Below are positions 1 to 9,333 of a DNA stretch of 64,000 nt, piece by piece. Origin of the DNA: Breoghania sp963678585 (GTDB taxonomy: Bacteria > Pseudomonadota > Alphaproteobacteria > Rhizobiales > Stappiaceae); NCBI GenBank assembly GCA_963678585.2, contig CAXXGA010000002.1, positions 3,250,107-3,314,106 on the forward strand. The letters are read 5' to 3'. The number at the start of each line of letters is the position of its first letter. Within the stretch, counting starts at the first letter, position 1. The notes under the pieces were generated by a model, which worked only from the letters and a program-made list of their open reading frames with translations, was not told where the DNA came from and did not search any database. Both the position numbers and the translations under genes were made by a program.

Positions 1-393
1 GATGCCGCTGTCGGCACGCACGATCAGCGTGAAAGGCTCCGGATGCACGGAGAACACGGCGCGCTCTTTCTCAAAAGCGCCCTGGTCCTTGAACTTCGAG
101 GTGCCATGATAGGCATGATACTGCCAGTCCGACTGGGCAACGCCAAATTCCAGCTCACCCGCACGCACGGTGTTGATGTTGTAGACGGAGCCGCCCGTAG
201 ATTCCGCCGAACAACGGATGCCGTGGGTCTTGCGCTCCTTGTTCACCAGACGGCAGATCGCGCCACCGGTGGGATAGTAGACGCCGGTGACACCGCCGGT
301 GCCGATCGAAATGAATTGCTGGTCCGCAGCCTGCGCACCGCCAGCAAGGGCAAAAGCGACAACGGTCGCGAACATGGCCTGACGTCGGTTCAT
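1..393 (-). CDS. TAXI family TRAP transporter solute-binding protein (partial, C-terminus off the left edge)
   Basis: Translating the minus strand from the ATG at 393 gives 131 uninterrupted codons to the window edge. The N terminus is a signal peptide (MNRRQAMFATVVAFALAGG, then AQA|AD as the likely cleavage site). The mature part begins with FISIGTGGVTGVYYPTGGAI, typical of TAXI-type (TRAP-associated extracytoplasmic immunogenic) periplasmic receptors, and continues with the STGGSVYNI segment that belongs to the ligand fold. A good ribosome site (GGAGGTAG) lies just upstream. Such receptors deliver substrates, often dicarboxylates or amino acids, to a fused TRAP permease; the permease would lie off the left edge. 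It reads in the same direction as hyuB but is separated by about 200 bp holding a hairpin, so co-transcription is uncertain. Confidence 0.85.
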   Translation of the reverse strand, partial: MNRRQAMFATVVAFALAGGAQAADQQFISIGTGGVTGVYYPTGGAICRLVNKERKTHGIRCSAESTGGSVYNINTVRAGELEFGVAQSDWQYHAYHGTSKFKDQGAFEKERAVFSVHPEPFTLIVRADSGI

Positions 394-491
394 TGCTACC
401 TCCGGTTTGTTTGTTAGGCAGATTTCAGCGAAGGGCACATAGAAACAGACGTATTATTTTTGTCAATCGCACAAAGCGTTCGTTTCTCCCG

Positions 492-513
492 TTGAGGCAT
501 GTAAATGCCTCAA
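492..513. other. Perfect 9-bp hairpin between hyuB and the TAXI gene
   Basis: TTGAGGCAT (492-500) and ATGCCTCAA (505-513) are perfect inverted repeats around a 4-base loop. No T-run follows on the minus strand, so this may be a weak terminator, a processing hairpin or an operator for the TAXI gene. The rest of 394-596 shows no gene. Confidence 0.45.
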
Positions 514-596
514 GTGACTGTGCCGAAAGCTTCACTGCCGCCCTTTCCAAACATTCCAATGAACCTCCCGTCGGCTCCCGGCGGAACGCAAGACGG

Positions 597-2363
597 CTAT
601 CCGGCTTGCCCGATCCGGACCTCAAGCATCCGGCTGCGCAAGGCCGCAGTTTCGCCGGGCATCACCTCGCCCCCATCCCTGACCACGACACCGAAAAGCT
701 CTTCCGCGGCCTCCGCCGTGTAGCGTCCCAGCCGCACGTCCTCACCCACCAGCGCCGGGTCGCGCTTGAGCGGATCGCCGTAACCGCCACCGCCCGGCGT
801 GCCGACCCGCACCCGGTCGCCCGGCTTCATCGGGATGTCCTGCGCCTTGGACAGATGCGCGGGCACGATGGCCTTGCCGCCCTGATAGACGGTCACGGAA
901 TTCGGCATGCCTTCGCTCCCGCCAAGCGCGCCCTGTGGCCCGAAGCGCCCGTGATCCATGACGAAGCTCGCGGTCGCCTGCCCGCGACAAAGCTCGATCT
1001 CGTAATCGAGCCCGAAACCGCCGCGATGGGTCCCCGCCCCGCCCGATCCCTCGCGCAACGCGTAGCGGTGATAGAGAACCGGGAACTGCTGCTCCATGAT
1101 TTCCACCGGCGGGGCCTTGGAAATGCCGATGGTCGAGCAGCCGTTGGCCAGCCCGTCATGGTCGCTGTTGCCGCCATAGCCGCCGCCGGAAATCTGGTAC
1201 ATGACGAAGCCGCGCCCGCGCTCCGGGTCGTGCCCGCCCAGCGCGAAATTGCCCGAGCTTCCGGCAGGCGCCGCCGTCACCCGGTCGGGCAAGGCTTCTA
1301 CCAGCGCAGCGAAAACCGCCTCCGCGATGCGCTGGGACACTTCCGCCGCACAGCCCGATACCGGGCGCGGATAATGGGCATCGAGAAAGGTTCCTTCCGG
1401 CGTCTTCACCTTGAGCGGCTCGAACGCACCTGCACTGATCGGCACATCGGGAAAGATGTGACGCATGGCGAGATAGACGGAGGAAAGCGTCGTCGCCAGC
1501 ACCGAGTTCATCGGCCCCATGCAGGGCCTAGACGAACCTTCGAAATCGAAACTCAGTTCGCCGTCCTTCGCAGTAATCGCCAGCCGGATCTCGAGCGGCT
1601 CGTCAACCACGCCGTCGCTGTCCACATAGGCCGTGGAGCGATAGGTGCCGTCGGGAATGAGGCGGATATTGGCGCGCATCTGGTCGGCTGCCCGACGGCG
1701 CAATTCGCTGATGGCCTCCGCCACCACGTCGTCGCCGTAGCGGTCGAGAATGCGGCCCAGCCGTTTCTCACCCACGAGAAGGGCCGCGGCCTGCGCTTTC
1801 ACATCGCCGATACGCTGTTCGGAAACGCGGATGTTGGAGCAGATGATCGAATAGATTTCCGTATCCAGCACGCCCTTCTTGAAGAGACGCACCGGCGGAA
1901 GCCGCAAGCCCTCCTGCTCGACCGACGTTGCAGACGCCGAAAATCCGCCCGGCACCGCGCCGCCCGTATCCGGCCAGTGGCCCGTATTGGAGAGCCAGCA
2001 GAAGATCTCGCCGTTTCGATAGAACGGCATGGCGAAGCGCACATCCATCAGGTGCGTGCCGCCGAGATAGGGATCGTTGACGATATAGATGTCGCCGGGT
2101 TCGGGCGCGGCCACTTTGCCCGCCGCGATCATCTCGATCAGCGTGCGGGTGGAATATTGCATCGTGCCGACAAAGACCGGCAGACCGCCCGCGCCTTGCG
2201 CGATCAGGGAGCCGTCAATGGCGGAATAGATTCCGTCGGAGCGGTCGTTCGCCTCGGCGATGACCGGCGAGAAGGCGGCGCGCGAGAAGCTCAGGTCCAT
2301 CTCATCGCAAACCTGCTGCAGGCCCGACTGAATAACGCTGAGAGTGATCGGATCGAGGCTCAT
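597..2363 (-). CDS. hyuB: Hydantoinase B / oxoprolinase-type amidohydrolase subunit
   Basis: A 588-residue protein of the hydantoinase_B family (HyuB, N-methylhydantoinase beta, C-terminal part of 5-oxoprolinase, acetone carboxylase alpha). Visible family segments are DPITLSVIQSGLQQVCDEMD at the N terminus, YIVNDPYLGGTHLMDVRF near residues 95-115 and the glycine-rich end GDRVRVGTPGGGGYGDP. The chosen ATG overlaps the TGA of hyuA (ATGA), a translational-coupling arrangement; a GTG/ATG-like start 15 bases upstream is less likely. With HyuA it would hydrolyse a cyclic amide with ATP. Next to a molybdenum hydroxylase and a 6-hydroxynicotinate-reductase-like gene, a six-membered lactam (tetrahydro-6-oxonicotinate type) is a plausible substrate; that is inference. 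Confidence 0.88.
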   Translation of the reverse strand: MSLDPITLSVIQSGLQQVCDEMDLSFSRAAFSPVIAEANDRSDGIYSAIDGSLIAQGAGGLPVFVGTMQYSTRTLIEMIAAGKVAAPEPGDIYIVNDPYLGGTHLMDVRFAMPFYRNGEIFCWLSNTGHWPDTGGAVPGGFSASATSVEQEGLRLPPVRLFKKGVLDTEIYSIICSNIRVSEQRIGDVKAQAAALLVGEKRLGRILDRYGDDVVAEAISELRRRAADQMRANIRLIPDGTYRSTAYVDSDGVVDEPLEIRLAITAKDGELSFDFEGSSRPCMGPMNSVLATTLSSVYLAMRHIFPDVPISAGAFEPLKVKTPEGTFLDAHYPRPVSGCAAEVSQRIAEAVFAALVEALPDRVTAAPAGSSGNFALGGHDPERGRGFVMYQISGGGYGGNSDHDGLANGCSTIGISKAPPVEIMEQQFPVLYHRYALREGSGGAGTHRGGFGLDYEIELCRGQATASFVMDHGRFGPQGALGGSEGMPNSVTVYQGGKAIVPAHLSKAQDIPMKPGDRVRVGTPGGGGYGDPLKRDPALVGEDVRLGRYTAEAAEELFGVVVRDGGEVMPGETAALRSRMLEVRIGQAG

Positions 2364-4477
2364 GCGTCGTCTCCCCAAGCAGCGGCCGCAAGTGTGATGA
2401 TGATATTGCCGTCGCCATCCTGAACGGCCCTGTCGCCGGGCTCGATGACGATGGTAGTGTCCATCTGCTCCACGATGGCGGGACCTTCGATCTCGGCATC
2501 GAGCGGCAGGTGATCGCGCCAGTAGACGGGCGTTTCCATGAACGCCCCGAACCAGACCTTGCGCGACCCCGTCAGCGCCTCGTCCAATGTCGCCTTGCGG
2601 CCCGCCGGATCGATGAGCAGCGACAGATCGATCTCCTCGCGCCGCCCGATAACGGAAGTGTTCACGTTGACGAGGCTCGCCTTGATCTCGGGTAGTTCCA
2701 CATGGAAGCGGTTGAAATAGGCTTCCTCGAAAAGACGCTGGAGATCGTCCACCGTGGGCCGCGCGGTTTCGATGGGAACGCGCAGGAGGTGGGTCTGACC
2801 GATGAACTGCATGTCGACGGAGCGGATGACCTTCACCTCGTCGATGCGCACGTTTTCCTTCTCGATAAGCGCCTGACCTTCCGCCAGTTGCTGATCGAAA
2901 AGCGCATGGACCGTCTCGATATCGAGAACCCCGAGCGGTTTGTTGACCGTGTTGACGAAGTCATGCCTGAGATCGGCCACCACGCAACCGAGCGCATTGG
3001 TAATGCCGGGCCGGGCGGGCACGAGAACGCGCGGCACGCCGAGTTCGCGCGCAATCGCGGTCGCATGAAGCGGTCCCGCGCCGCCAAAGGCGAAGAGCGC
3101 GAAATCGCGCGGGTCTTCGCCAAGGCTCACCGAGACCATGCGCACCGCATCCGCCATGCGCGTATTGGCGATGCGCAGCACGGCGGCGGCAGCCGCCGTC
3201 GCATCGACACCCAGGGGCTTGCCGAGCTTATCGGCGAAGATTTCCTCGATATCGCCAAGCGACACCGTGCCGGATACCGAATTCAGCTTTTCCGGGTTCA
3301 TGCGCCCGAGCAGCAGGTTCGCATCGGAAATGGTCGGCTTCGTGCCACCGCGCCCGTAACAGATCGGCCCCGGCGTGGAGCCCGCACTTTCCGGCCCGAC
3401 TTGTAAAAGCCCCGCCTCGGTCACCCGCGCAATCGAGCCCCCGCCCGCACCGACCGTGCGCACGTCCACCATGGGAACGTGGATCGGCATGGCATATTCG
3501 ATCTCGATCTCGTTGGAGACCGCAGGTTCGGCATTGCGGATAAGCGCCACGTCGGTGGAGGTGCCGCCCATGTCGTAGGTGAGCAGGTTCGGAATACCGG
3601 CGCGCCGTCCCGTGGTCGCCGCCGCCATGACGCCGGAGGCCGGTCCCGACATCACCGTCTTCGCCGCCTCGATGGCGACGCGGCGCGCCGACACCATGCC
3701 GCCATTGCCGTTCATCACCAGAACGTCGTGCCGGTAGCCTTCCTGGGCGAGTTGATCGGCAAGCCGCTCCACGTAGCGGCGCAGCAACGGCTGCACGGAG
3801 GCGTTGATCGCCGCCGTCACACCGCGCTCGAATTCACGACTTTCGGACAGAAGCGCATGGCCGAGCGTGATGTTCTCGTTCGGCCAGATTTCCGCGGCGA
3901 TCTCGCCTGCGCGAACCTCGTGAGCCGGATTGGCATAGGCATGGAGGAAATGGATGACCAGCGCCTCGCAGCCCTGATTGATGAGCGCCTTCAGCGCGGT
4001 GCGAAGCCCTTCCTCGTCGAGCGGCACCAGTTCGCTGCCGTCGGCATCGTATCGTTCGGCCACTTCCAACCGCAGATCGCGCGGGATGATCGGCACGAAG
4101 CGGCCCTTCATGCCGTAAGGATTGGGCCGAGTGCGGCGGCCAAGCTCCAGCACATCGCGGAAGCCTTGCGTGGTGATGAGCCCGGTCTTGCAGAGATTGC
4201 GTTCCAGAACTGCGTTAGTCGTCGTGGTCGTGCCGTGAACGATCAGGTCGAGGGCTGCGAGATCGGCCTCCGCAATATGCAGGGCCTTGAGGACGCCGAA
4301 TGCCTGATTGTCGAGCGTCGTCGGCGTCTTCGCCAGACGCACGCTGCGCGCGGCCGCATCGAACAGGACGAGATCGGTGAAGGTTCCCCCGACATCGACA
4401 CCGGCCACCAGCGACTGGCGCTGGGCGGCATCCGGGGCGACGGGATCAGCAGGGGCGGCCAAGGGCGACACGCTCAT
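2360..4477 (-). CDS. hyuA: Hydantoinase A / oxoprolinase-type ATPase subunit
   Basis: A 705-residue HyuA-family protein. It starts with the actin-like ATPase signature AGVDVGGTFTDLVLFD, followed by the HGTTTTTNAVLERN segment of Hydant_A_N, and the domain body contains YDMGGTSTDVALI and FAFGGAGPLHATAIARELG. The C-terminal Hydant_A_C region ends with GPAIVEQMDTTIVIEPGDRA. It supplies ATP-dependent activation for cyclic amide hydrolysis with HyuB, whose start overlaps its stop. The start was placed at the ATG at 4477 (MSVSPLAAPADP...); an in-frame start at 4528 would add 17 residues without family support. It follows the Mo-hydroxylase gene by about 75 bases in the same direction, so one operon is likely. 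Confidence 0.9.
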   Translation of the reverse strand: MSVSPLAAPADPVAPDAAQRQSLVAGVDVGGTFTDLVLFDAAARSVRLAKTPTTLDNQAFGVLKALHIAEADLAALDLIVHGTTTTTNAVLERNLCKTGLITTQGFRDVLELGRRTRPNPYGMKGRFVPIIPRDLRLEVAERYDADGSELVPLDEEGLRTALKALINQGCEALVIHFLHAYANPAHEVRAGEIAAEIWPNENITLGHALLSESREFERGVTAAINASVQPLLRRYVERLADQLAQEGYRHDVLVMNGNGGMVSARRVAIEAAKTVMSGPASGVMAAATTGRRAGIPNLLTYDMGGTSTDVALIRNAEPAVSNEIEIEYAMPIHVPMVDVRTVGAGGGSIARVTEAGLLQVGPESAGSTPGPICYGRGGTKPTISDANLLLGRMNPEKLNSVSGTVSLGDIEEIFADKLGKPLGVDATAAAAAVLRIANTRMADAVRMVSVSLGEDPRDFALFAFGGAGPLHATAIARELGVPRVLVPARPGITNALGCVVADLRHDFVNTVNKPLGVLDIETVHALFDQQLAEGQALIEKENVRIDEVKVIRSVDMQFIGQTHLLRVPIETARPTVDDLQRLFEEAYFNRFHVELPEIKASLVNVNTSVIGRREEIDLSLLIDPAGRKATLDEALTGSRKVWFGAFMETPVYWRDHLPLDAEIEGPAIVEQMDTTIVIEPGDRAVQDGDGNIIITLAAAAWGDDA

Positions 4478-4552
4478 GGATGAATCTTCTCGTTCAAGAA
4501 AGTGAAGTGATGAGGACCGGGCACGCAAGCGCCCGACCGAACTGGCCCGTTC

Positions 4553-7297
4553 TCAGTGAGCGGCCTTCGCTGCACGGATCGCGGCCAACACCTTGTCGGG
4601 CGTCGCGGGCATGTGGCGAACCTTCGCCCCGCAGGCATCCGTGATGGCGTTGATGATGGCGGGCGCGGTCGGGATCAGGCAGTGCTCGCCCAAGCCCTTG
4701 GCCCCGTAAGGCCCGTGCGCGTCGCCCGTCTCCAGAATGAGCGTATCGATTTCGGGAACGTCGCCAATGGTCGGGATCAGATAGTCATGCAGGTTCTCGG
4801 TGCGGCCGGGAAGGAATTCTTCCATCAGCGCCAACCCGATGCCCTGTGCCACCCCGCCATGAACCTGCCCTTCGACCAGAAGCGGATTGATCGCTCTACC
4901 GACGTCATGGGCGGCGACGATGCGCAGGAGTTTCACGGTGCCGAGCGCCTGATCGACCTCAAGCTCCACCATCTGCGCCGTCGTGCCGAAGACCGCATAA
5001 GGGTCCCCCTGTCCGTTTTCATCGAGCGGCGAGGTCGGCGGATCGTAGCTCTCCACCGCCTCCAGCACGTAAGTGCCGTTGTCGGGAGAAAGCGAGGCGA
5101 GATCGATCACCCGTTCCCCGGCCGCATCGCGGGCAATGATGCTCGCGCCAGAGCGTTCGAGCGTCGCGTCCTCGGACACATTGCCGAGCCGCAGGATACG
5201 GGCGCGCAACGCCTCGCCGCAAAGCCGCGCCGCATTGCCGGTGATGAAGGTCTGGCGGCTGGCCGACGTCTTGCCCGCATCGGGCGTCACATCCGTGTCA
5301 GGCCCGACGAGCCGGATTGCCTCGACCGGCAGGCCGAGCGCGGTCGCAAAGATCTGCGTGATGACCGTGTTGGACCCCTGCCCGATATCGATGGCGCCCT
5401 GATGCAGCACCAGTTCGCCCGCGCGGGTGAGCCCCGCCCGGATCGTGGACGGGTTCGACATGGAGGTGTTGCCGCAGCCATACCAGCCACCCGAAACGCC
5501 GACGCCGCGGCGCACGGAGCCAGAGGCAGACGCATTGAAGGCTTCGGCCTCGGCAAGCGCGCGGGTCCAGTGTTCCTGAAGCGCATCGAAGCAATCGGCA
5601 ATGCCCATGCCCTGGGTGAAGACCTGCCCGGTCACCGTCGGATCGCCGTTTCGAAGCGCGTTTTTGCGGCGGAATTCCAGCCGGTCCATGCCGAGCTTGC
5701 GGGCAAGCTCGTCGTAAAGCGGTTCCTGCGCCAGCGCCGATTGCGGAACGCCGAAGCCGCGGAAAGCCCCGGCGGGGGCCGTGTTGGTGTGGATGCCCGC
5801 GCTGTGCGCCACGTAATTGGGCGTCAGATAGGGGCCGGAGGCGTGGATCGGCACGCGGTTGGCGACAGTCGGTCCCCAGCTCGCATAGGCCCCGGTGTTG
5901 AAGGTGCCATCGAATTCCACCGCCACGATCTTTCCCTCGGCATCCGCACCGATCTTCATGGAAATCTCGGACGGATGCCGCTTGGTGGAGGTGGAGATGG
6001 ATTCGGTGCGCGAATAAGTGATGCGCACGGGCTTGCCCGTCAGCCAGGCGGCCAGCGCCACATAGGGCTGGGCAGTCAGATCGAGCTTGGAGCCGAACCC
6101 GCCGCCGACCGCCGTCGGCATGATGCGCACATCCTGCGCCGCAAGGCCCAGAAGCCCGGCGATGCCGTCGCGGTTCATGAAGGGAGCCTGCGTGCAACAA
6201 TGCACTTCGATCCGGTCGCCGCAACGCTCCGCATAGCCTGCTTCCGGCTCGATATAGCCATGTTCGATAAAGCCGGTGGAGAAGGAGCCTTCCACGACCA
6301 CCGCAGCCCCCGGCATGGCGGCCTCGGGATCGCCGCGCTTCACGAAACCGCGGCACATGACGTTGTCCGCCCTGGTTTCATGCAGGTCGGGAACGCCCGC
6401 AGCCTCATCCGGCACCAGCGCATGCGGGAGCGCAGTCCATGTCACGGGAAAGGCGGAAAGATCGAGCCCGTTGACGAGATCGGCGTCACCGACAATCGCC
6501 GCCACCGCCTCGCCCTTGAAGCGTGTCTCGGCCTCGGCAAACATCGGCTGGTCTTCGAAACCCGGGATCACGCCGAAACAATTCTTTCCTGGCACATCGC
6601 TCGCGCTCATAACCAGATCGAGACCATTCGTCTTTCGGTAGGCTTCCAGATCGCCGAGCGTGAAGGCCGCGCGGTGATGCGGGCTGCGAATGACGCGTAC
6701 GACCAGCGCACCGTCAGGCGCGACGTCGTCGCCGAAACACTCGTTGCCCGAAACCTTGGACAACCCGTCGATCCGCGCCATCGCCGTGCCGACGCCGCCG
6801 GGCGCGACCACATCCGTGCTGTGCGTATCCATCACCGCATCGATGATCTTGCGATAGCCCGTGCAACGGCAGAGAACGCCGCCCAGGGCATCGCGAACCT
6901 CGGCCTCGCTCGGCTCGGGCTTTTCGCGAAGAAGCGCGACCGCCGCCACCATCATGCCCGGCGTGCAGATCCCGCATTGGGCGGCCTGATTGCGCTGGAA
7001 GGCATTGGCGAGCGCCTTGGCTGCCGCATCATTGGCGACAAGCCCGGCTTGTGTTTCGACCGTAGCACCTTCCACCTGACCAAGCGCGGTGGTGCAGGAG
7101 CAGACGGGAAGACCATCGACCAGCACCGTGCAGGCCCCGCAGTCGCCCGCATCGCAGCCGACCTTGACATCCTTCGCCTCTGCCCGCTCGCGCAAGGCGA
7201 GAGACAAACGCTCAGTGGGCGAGGCGGAGACGCTCACTGGCTTTCCGTTCAACAGGAACGAGACCGCGCCGTCGGTTTCCACATCAACCAGAGCCAT
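4553..7297 (-). CDS. Xanthine dehydrogenase family molybdenum hydroxylase, fused [2Fe-2S] and molybdopterin subunits
   Basis: A 914-residue fusion. Residues about 1-160 are the small FeS subunit with both clusters visible: CDAGDCGACTVLVDG plus a later Cys (plant-type ferredoxin cluster) and QCGICTPGM...CRCTGY (helical cluster). The remainder is the molybdopterin-binding subunit, starting at GTAMARIDGLSKVSGNECFGDD and ending with GAKGLGEHCLIPTAPAIINAI, where the Glu fits the catalytic Glu of this family. Such enzymes insert water-derived oxygen into N-heteroaromatic rings (nicotinate, purines). The ATG at 7297 was preferred because GGAGGGG lies 8 bases upstream; it overlaps the intergenic junction with the FAD subunit stop at 7299. 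Substrate cannot be read from sequence; nicotinate or a related ring is suggested by neighbours. Confidence 0.9.
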   Translation of the reverse strand: MALVDVETDGAVSFLLNGKPVSVSASPTERLSLALRERAEAKDVKVGCDAGDCGACTVLVDGLPVCSCTTALGQVEGATVETQAGLVANDAAAKALANAFQRNQAAQCGICTPGMMVAAVALLREKPEPSEAEVRDALGGVLCRCTGYRKIIDAVMDTHSTDVVAPGGVGTAMARIDGLSKVSGNECFGDDVAPDGALVVRVIRSPHHRAAFTLGDLEAYRKTNGLDLVMSASDVPGKNCFGVIPGFEDQPMFAEAETRFKGEAVAAIVGDADLVNGLDLSAFPVTWTALPHALVPDEAAGVPDLHETRADNVMCRGFVKRGDPEAAMPGAAVVVEGSFSTGFIEHGYIEPEAGYAERCGDRIEVHCCTQAPFMNRDGIAGLLGLAAQDVRIMPTAVGGGFGSKLDLTAQPYVALAAWLTGKPVRITYSRTESISTSTKRHPSEISMKIGADAEGKIVAVEFDGTFNTGAYASWGPTVANRVPIHASGPYLTPNYVAHSAGIHTNTAPAGAFRGFGVPQSALAQEPLYDELARKLGMDRLEFRRKNALRNGDPTVTGQVFTQGMGIADCFDALQEHWTRALAEAEAFNASASGSVRRGVGVSGGWYGCGNTSMSNPSTIRAGLTRAGELVLHQGAIDIGQGSNTVITQIFATALGLPVEAIRLVGPDTDVTPDAGKTSASRQTFITGNAARLCGEALRARILRLGNVSEDATLERSGASIIARDAAGERVIDLASLSPDNGTYVLEAVESYDPPTSPLDENGQGDPYAVFGTTAQMVELEVDQALGTVKLLRIVAAHDVGRAINPLLVEGQVHGGVAQGIGLALMEEFLPGRTENLHDYLIPTIGDVPEIDTLILETGDAHGPYGAKGLGEHCLIPTAPAIINAITDACGAKVRHMPATPDKVLAAIRAAKAAH

Positions 7298-7298
7298 C

Positions 7299-8141
7299 TC
7301 ATGCCCCTCCATTGGCAGCCGCGACGATTGCCCGGATCACGAGTTCCCGCGCGGCCTCGCGCCGATAGGAAGCGGAGGCGCGCACATCGTCGATGGGTGA
7401 AAGTTCCGCGAAAGGCTCGTCGGCGAAGAGATCGGCAAGCCCCGCCGCATCGGGTTTACTGCCGACAAGCTTCGCCTCCACCGAGGAAAGCCGCGCCGCA
7501 ACCACCGAGCACGACCCGACCGCAACAGCGGCCTTCGAAATCGCGCCACCCGCATCGAGGTCGAGCGTCACCGCGACCATCGCGATGGAAATGACCAGAT
7601 AGCGCCGTGCGCCGAGCTTCAGGAACGAAGAGCGCCCTCCCGCATGATCGGGCACGAGGACGGCGGTGACGATCTCGCCCGGCTCCAGCGCCACCTTGCG
7701 CACGCCGGTGATGAATTCGGAGAGCGGCATGACACGCAGCCCCGCCTTGCCTGAAATCTCAACCTCGGCATCGAGGGCGAGAAGCGGCGGGACGCCGTCG
7801 GCGGCCGGTGAGGCATTGCACAGATTGCCCGCGATCGTGCCCGCGTTCTGGATCTGGATGGAGCCGACCTCACGGGCAGCAAGCCGCAAACCGTCGAATT
7901 GCGAGGGTAGATCCGTCCTGGCGATCTGCGTCCAGGTCGTCGTCGCCCCGATGCGCCAGACGCCATCGCGGCAAGATATCCCGCGAAGGGCCTCAACCCG
8001 ACCAAGATCTACGACAGGTTCCGTAACCGACCTTGCCCCGAGTGACGGAAAGAAATCCGTTCCTCCGGCCAGAACACGGGCGGGCTGGTCTGCAATGAGC
8101 GCCAGTACGTTCTCTAGAGTTTGCGGTCTGTGAAAGTGCAT
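7299..8141 (-). CDS. Molybdenum hydroxylase FAD-binding subunit (CoxM/XdhB-like)
   Basis: A 280-residue FAD_binding_5 plus CO_deh_flav_C protein. Typical features are the N-terminal FHRPQTLENVLALIADQPARVLAGGTD region (VLAGGTDFFP being the FAD-contacting AGGT motif), IQNAGTIAGNLCNASPAADG in the middle (second FAD motif) and a C-terminal LGARRYLVISIAMVAV stretch. It passes electrons from the FeS clusters of the adjacent fused subunit to the acceptor. The ATG at 8141 was chosen because GAGGGAG lies just upstream; the in-frame TTG at 8153 is weaker. It is the first gene of the leftward operon, and a palindromic operator candidate (8162-8179) sits only about 20 bases before it. Confidence 0.9.
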   Translation of the reverse strand: MHFHRPQTLENVLALIADQPARVLAGGTDFFPSLGARSVTEPVVDLGRVEALRGISCRDGVWRIGATTTWTQIARTDLPSQFDGLRLAAREVGSIQIQNAGTIAGNLCNASPAADGVPPLLALDAEVEISGKAGLRVMPLSEFITGVRKVALEPGEIVTAVLVPDHAGGRSSFLKLGARRYLVISIAMVAVTLDLDAGGAISKAAVAVGSCSVVAARLSSVEAKLVGSKPDAAGLADLFADEPFAELSPIDDVRASASYRREAARELVIRAIVAAANGGA

Positions 8142-8161
8142 TGGCTCCCTCAATGCATATC

Positions 8162-8179
8162 ATTTGTATGCTAACAAAT
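8162..8179. promoter_or_regulatory. Operator copy 1 (before Mo-hydroxylase operon)
   Basis: ATTTGTATGCTAACAAAT: perfect inverted arms ATTTGT/ACAAAT around six bases. The same motif recurs at 8277-8294 and 9334-9351, each in front of a gene of this pathway. A MarR-type dimer, such as the one encoded at 17370, is the obvious candidate binder (inference). Position 20 bases before the start codon fits repression. Confidence 0.7.
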
Positions 8180-8276
8180 TAGAGACGTAACGGCGGATGC
8201 GTGTCAAGCGGACGCGAAAGGCAACAATGCCTAAATTTTCAGCGCGCACTTTTTGTTTGCATCTATTGATTTTTTC

Positions 8277-8294
8277 ATTTGTATACTAACAATA
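8277..8294. promoter_or_regulatory. Operator copy 2 (before the ferredoxin reductase gene)
   Basis: ATTTGTATACTAACAATA, 15 of 18 bases identical to copy 1; the right arm is degenerate. It contains TATACT, which could serve as a -10 element, so binding would block RNA polymerase. It lies about 55 bases before the start at 8350. The intergenic region 8142-8349 holds copies 1 and 2 and no gene. Confidence 0.65.
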
Positions 8295-8349
8295 TTCGAC
8301 CGTAACGGCATTTCCCGGTCCCGTCTATCCCAGCTTATCGGAGCAGCCC

Positions 8350-9216
8350 ATGTCCGCGCCCCTCCCCAGTGACGCCCCCCTCTCCAGCGACGCTGCCGCG
8401 TGCGAAACCCCGATCCTGCAGGGCGCCCCCTCGCCCTTCGCCATTCCCACCGGCTGCTATGCCCTGCGTGTGAACGCGGTGCAGCACTATACCGACCGGC
8501 TGTTCCGCTTCCGGGTCTCCCGCCCCCGCGAATTCCGCTTCCGTTCCGGCGAATTCGTCATGATCGGCCTGCCCAATGCCGATAAGCCTGTCTTCCGCGC
8601 CTATTCCATTGCAAGTCCGTCCTGGGACGAGGAACTGGAATTCTTCTCCATCAAGGTGCCGGATGGCCCCCTGACCGAGCACCTGCAGAAGATCCGCGAG
8701 GGTGACACGTTGCTGATGCGCAAGAAGCCCACGGGAACGCTGGTCAATGACGCACTCATTCCCGGCAAGCGCCTCTGGATGTTTTCGACCGGCACCGGCA
8801 TCGCGCCCTTTGCGAGCCTCATCCGGGATCCGGAGACCTACGACAAGTTCGACACGCTCATCCTGACCCATGGCTGCCGCAATATCGACGAGCTGAAATA
8901 CGGGCAGGATCTCGTCGAAGCGCTGCGCGAAGATCCGCTGATCGGCGAACTGGTCGAAGGCCGTCTCATCCACTATCCGACGGTCACCCGCGAGCCCTTC
9001 GAAAATACCGGCCGCATCACCGATCTCATCACCTCCGGCAAGCTTTTCGAGGATCTCGGCCTGCCGCGCATGGGACCGGAAGACGACCGCGCCATGATCT
9101 GCGGTTCCATGGCGATGCTCAAGGACACCAAGGAGCTTTGCCTCAGCCACGGCCTTGAGGAAGGCGCAAACAACAAGCCCGCACAATTCGTGGTGGAACG
9201 CGCATTCGTGGACTGA
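8350..9216 (+). CDS. fpr: Ferredoxin(flavodoxin)-NADP+ reductase
   Basis: A 288-residue FNR-fold flavoprotein. FAD-binding RAYSIASP is at residues 83-90, the NADP-binding GTGIAPF at 148-154, CGSMAMLKD follows further on, and the C terminus ends VERAFVD, as in bacterial Fpr enzymes. An N-terminal extension of about 30 residues without obvious motif precedes the fold. The enzyme exchanges electrons between NADPH and ferredoxin or flavodoxin. It is transcribed away from the Mo-hydroxylase operon and stands before the FeS reductase gene, so it may feed or drain electrons for ring hydroxylation or ring reduction (inference). A general housekeeping Fpr is unlikely here given the shared operator motif. 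Confidence 0.9.
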   Translation: MSAPLPSDAPLSSDAAACETPILQGAPSPFAIPTGCYALRVNAVQHYTDRLFRFRVSRPREFRFRSGEFVMIGLPNADKPVFRAYSIASPSWDEELEFFSIKVPDGPLTEHLQKIREGDTLLMRKKPTGTLVNDALIPGKRLWMFSTGTGIAPFASLIRDPETYDKFDTLILTHGCRNIDELKYGQDLVEALREDPLIGELVEGRLIHYPTVTREPFENTGRITDLITSGKLFEDLGLPRMGPEDDRAMICGSMAMLKDTKELCLSHGLEEGANNKPAQFVVERAFVD

Positions 9217-9333
9217 GCCCGACCGGCCAATCCACTGCGGAAATCAGGCAGATTGACGCGATTTGCGCCATTCCTGCCCAGCAAATCAGCGCTGACGCTG
9301 CGCAAATCCCGTTGACGACTTTTTCCGAAACAT

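Noticed and set aside
393..2423. 676-codon open frame on the plus strand opposite hyuB
   Set aside because: Arg/His-rich translation without family resemblance; it mirrors the codon bias of hyuB on the other strand.
4556..7594. 1012-codon open frame on the plus strand opposite the Mo-hydroxylase
   Set aside because: Antisense shadow of a clear 914-residue enzyme; composition (Arg, His, Gly) is typical of high-GC antisense frames.
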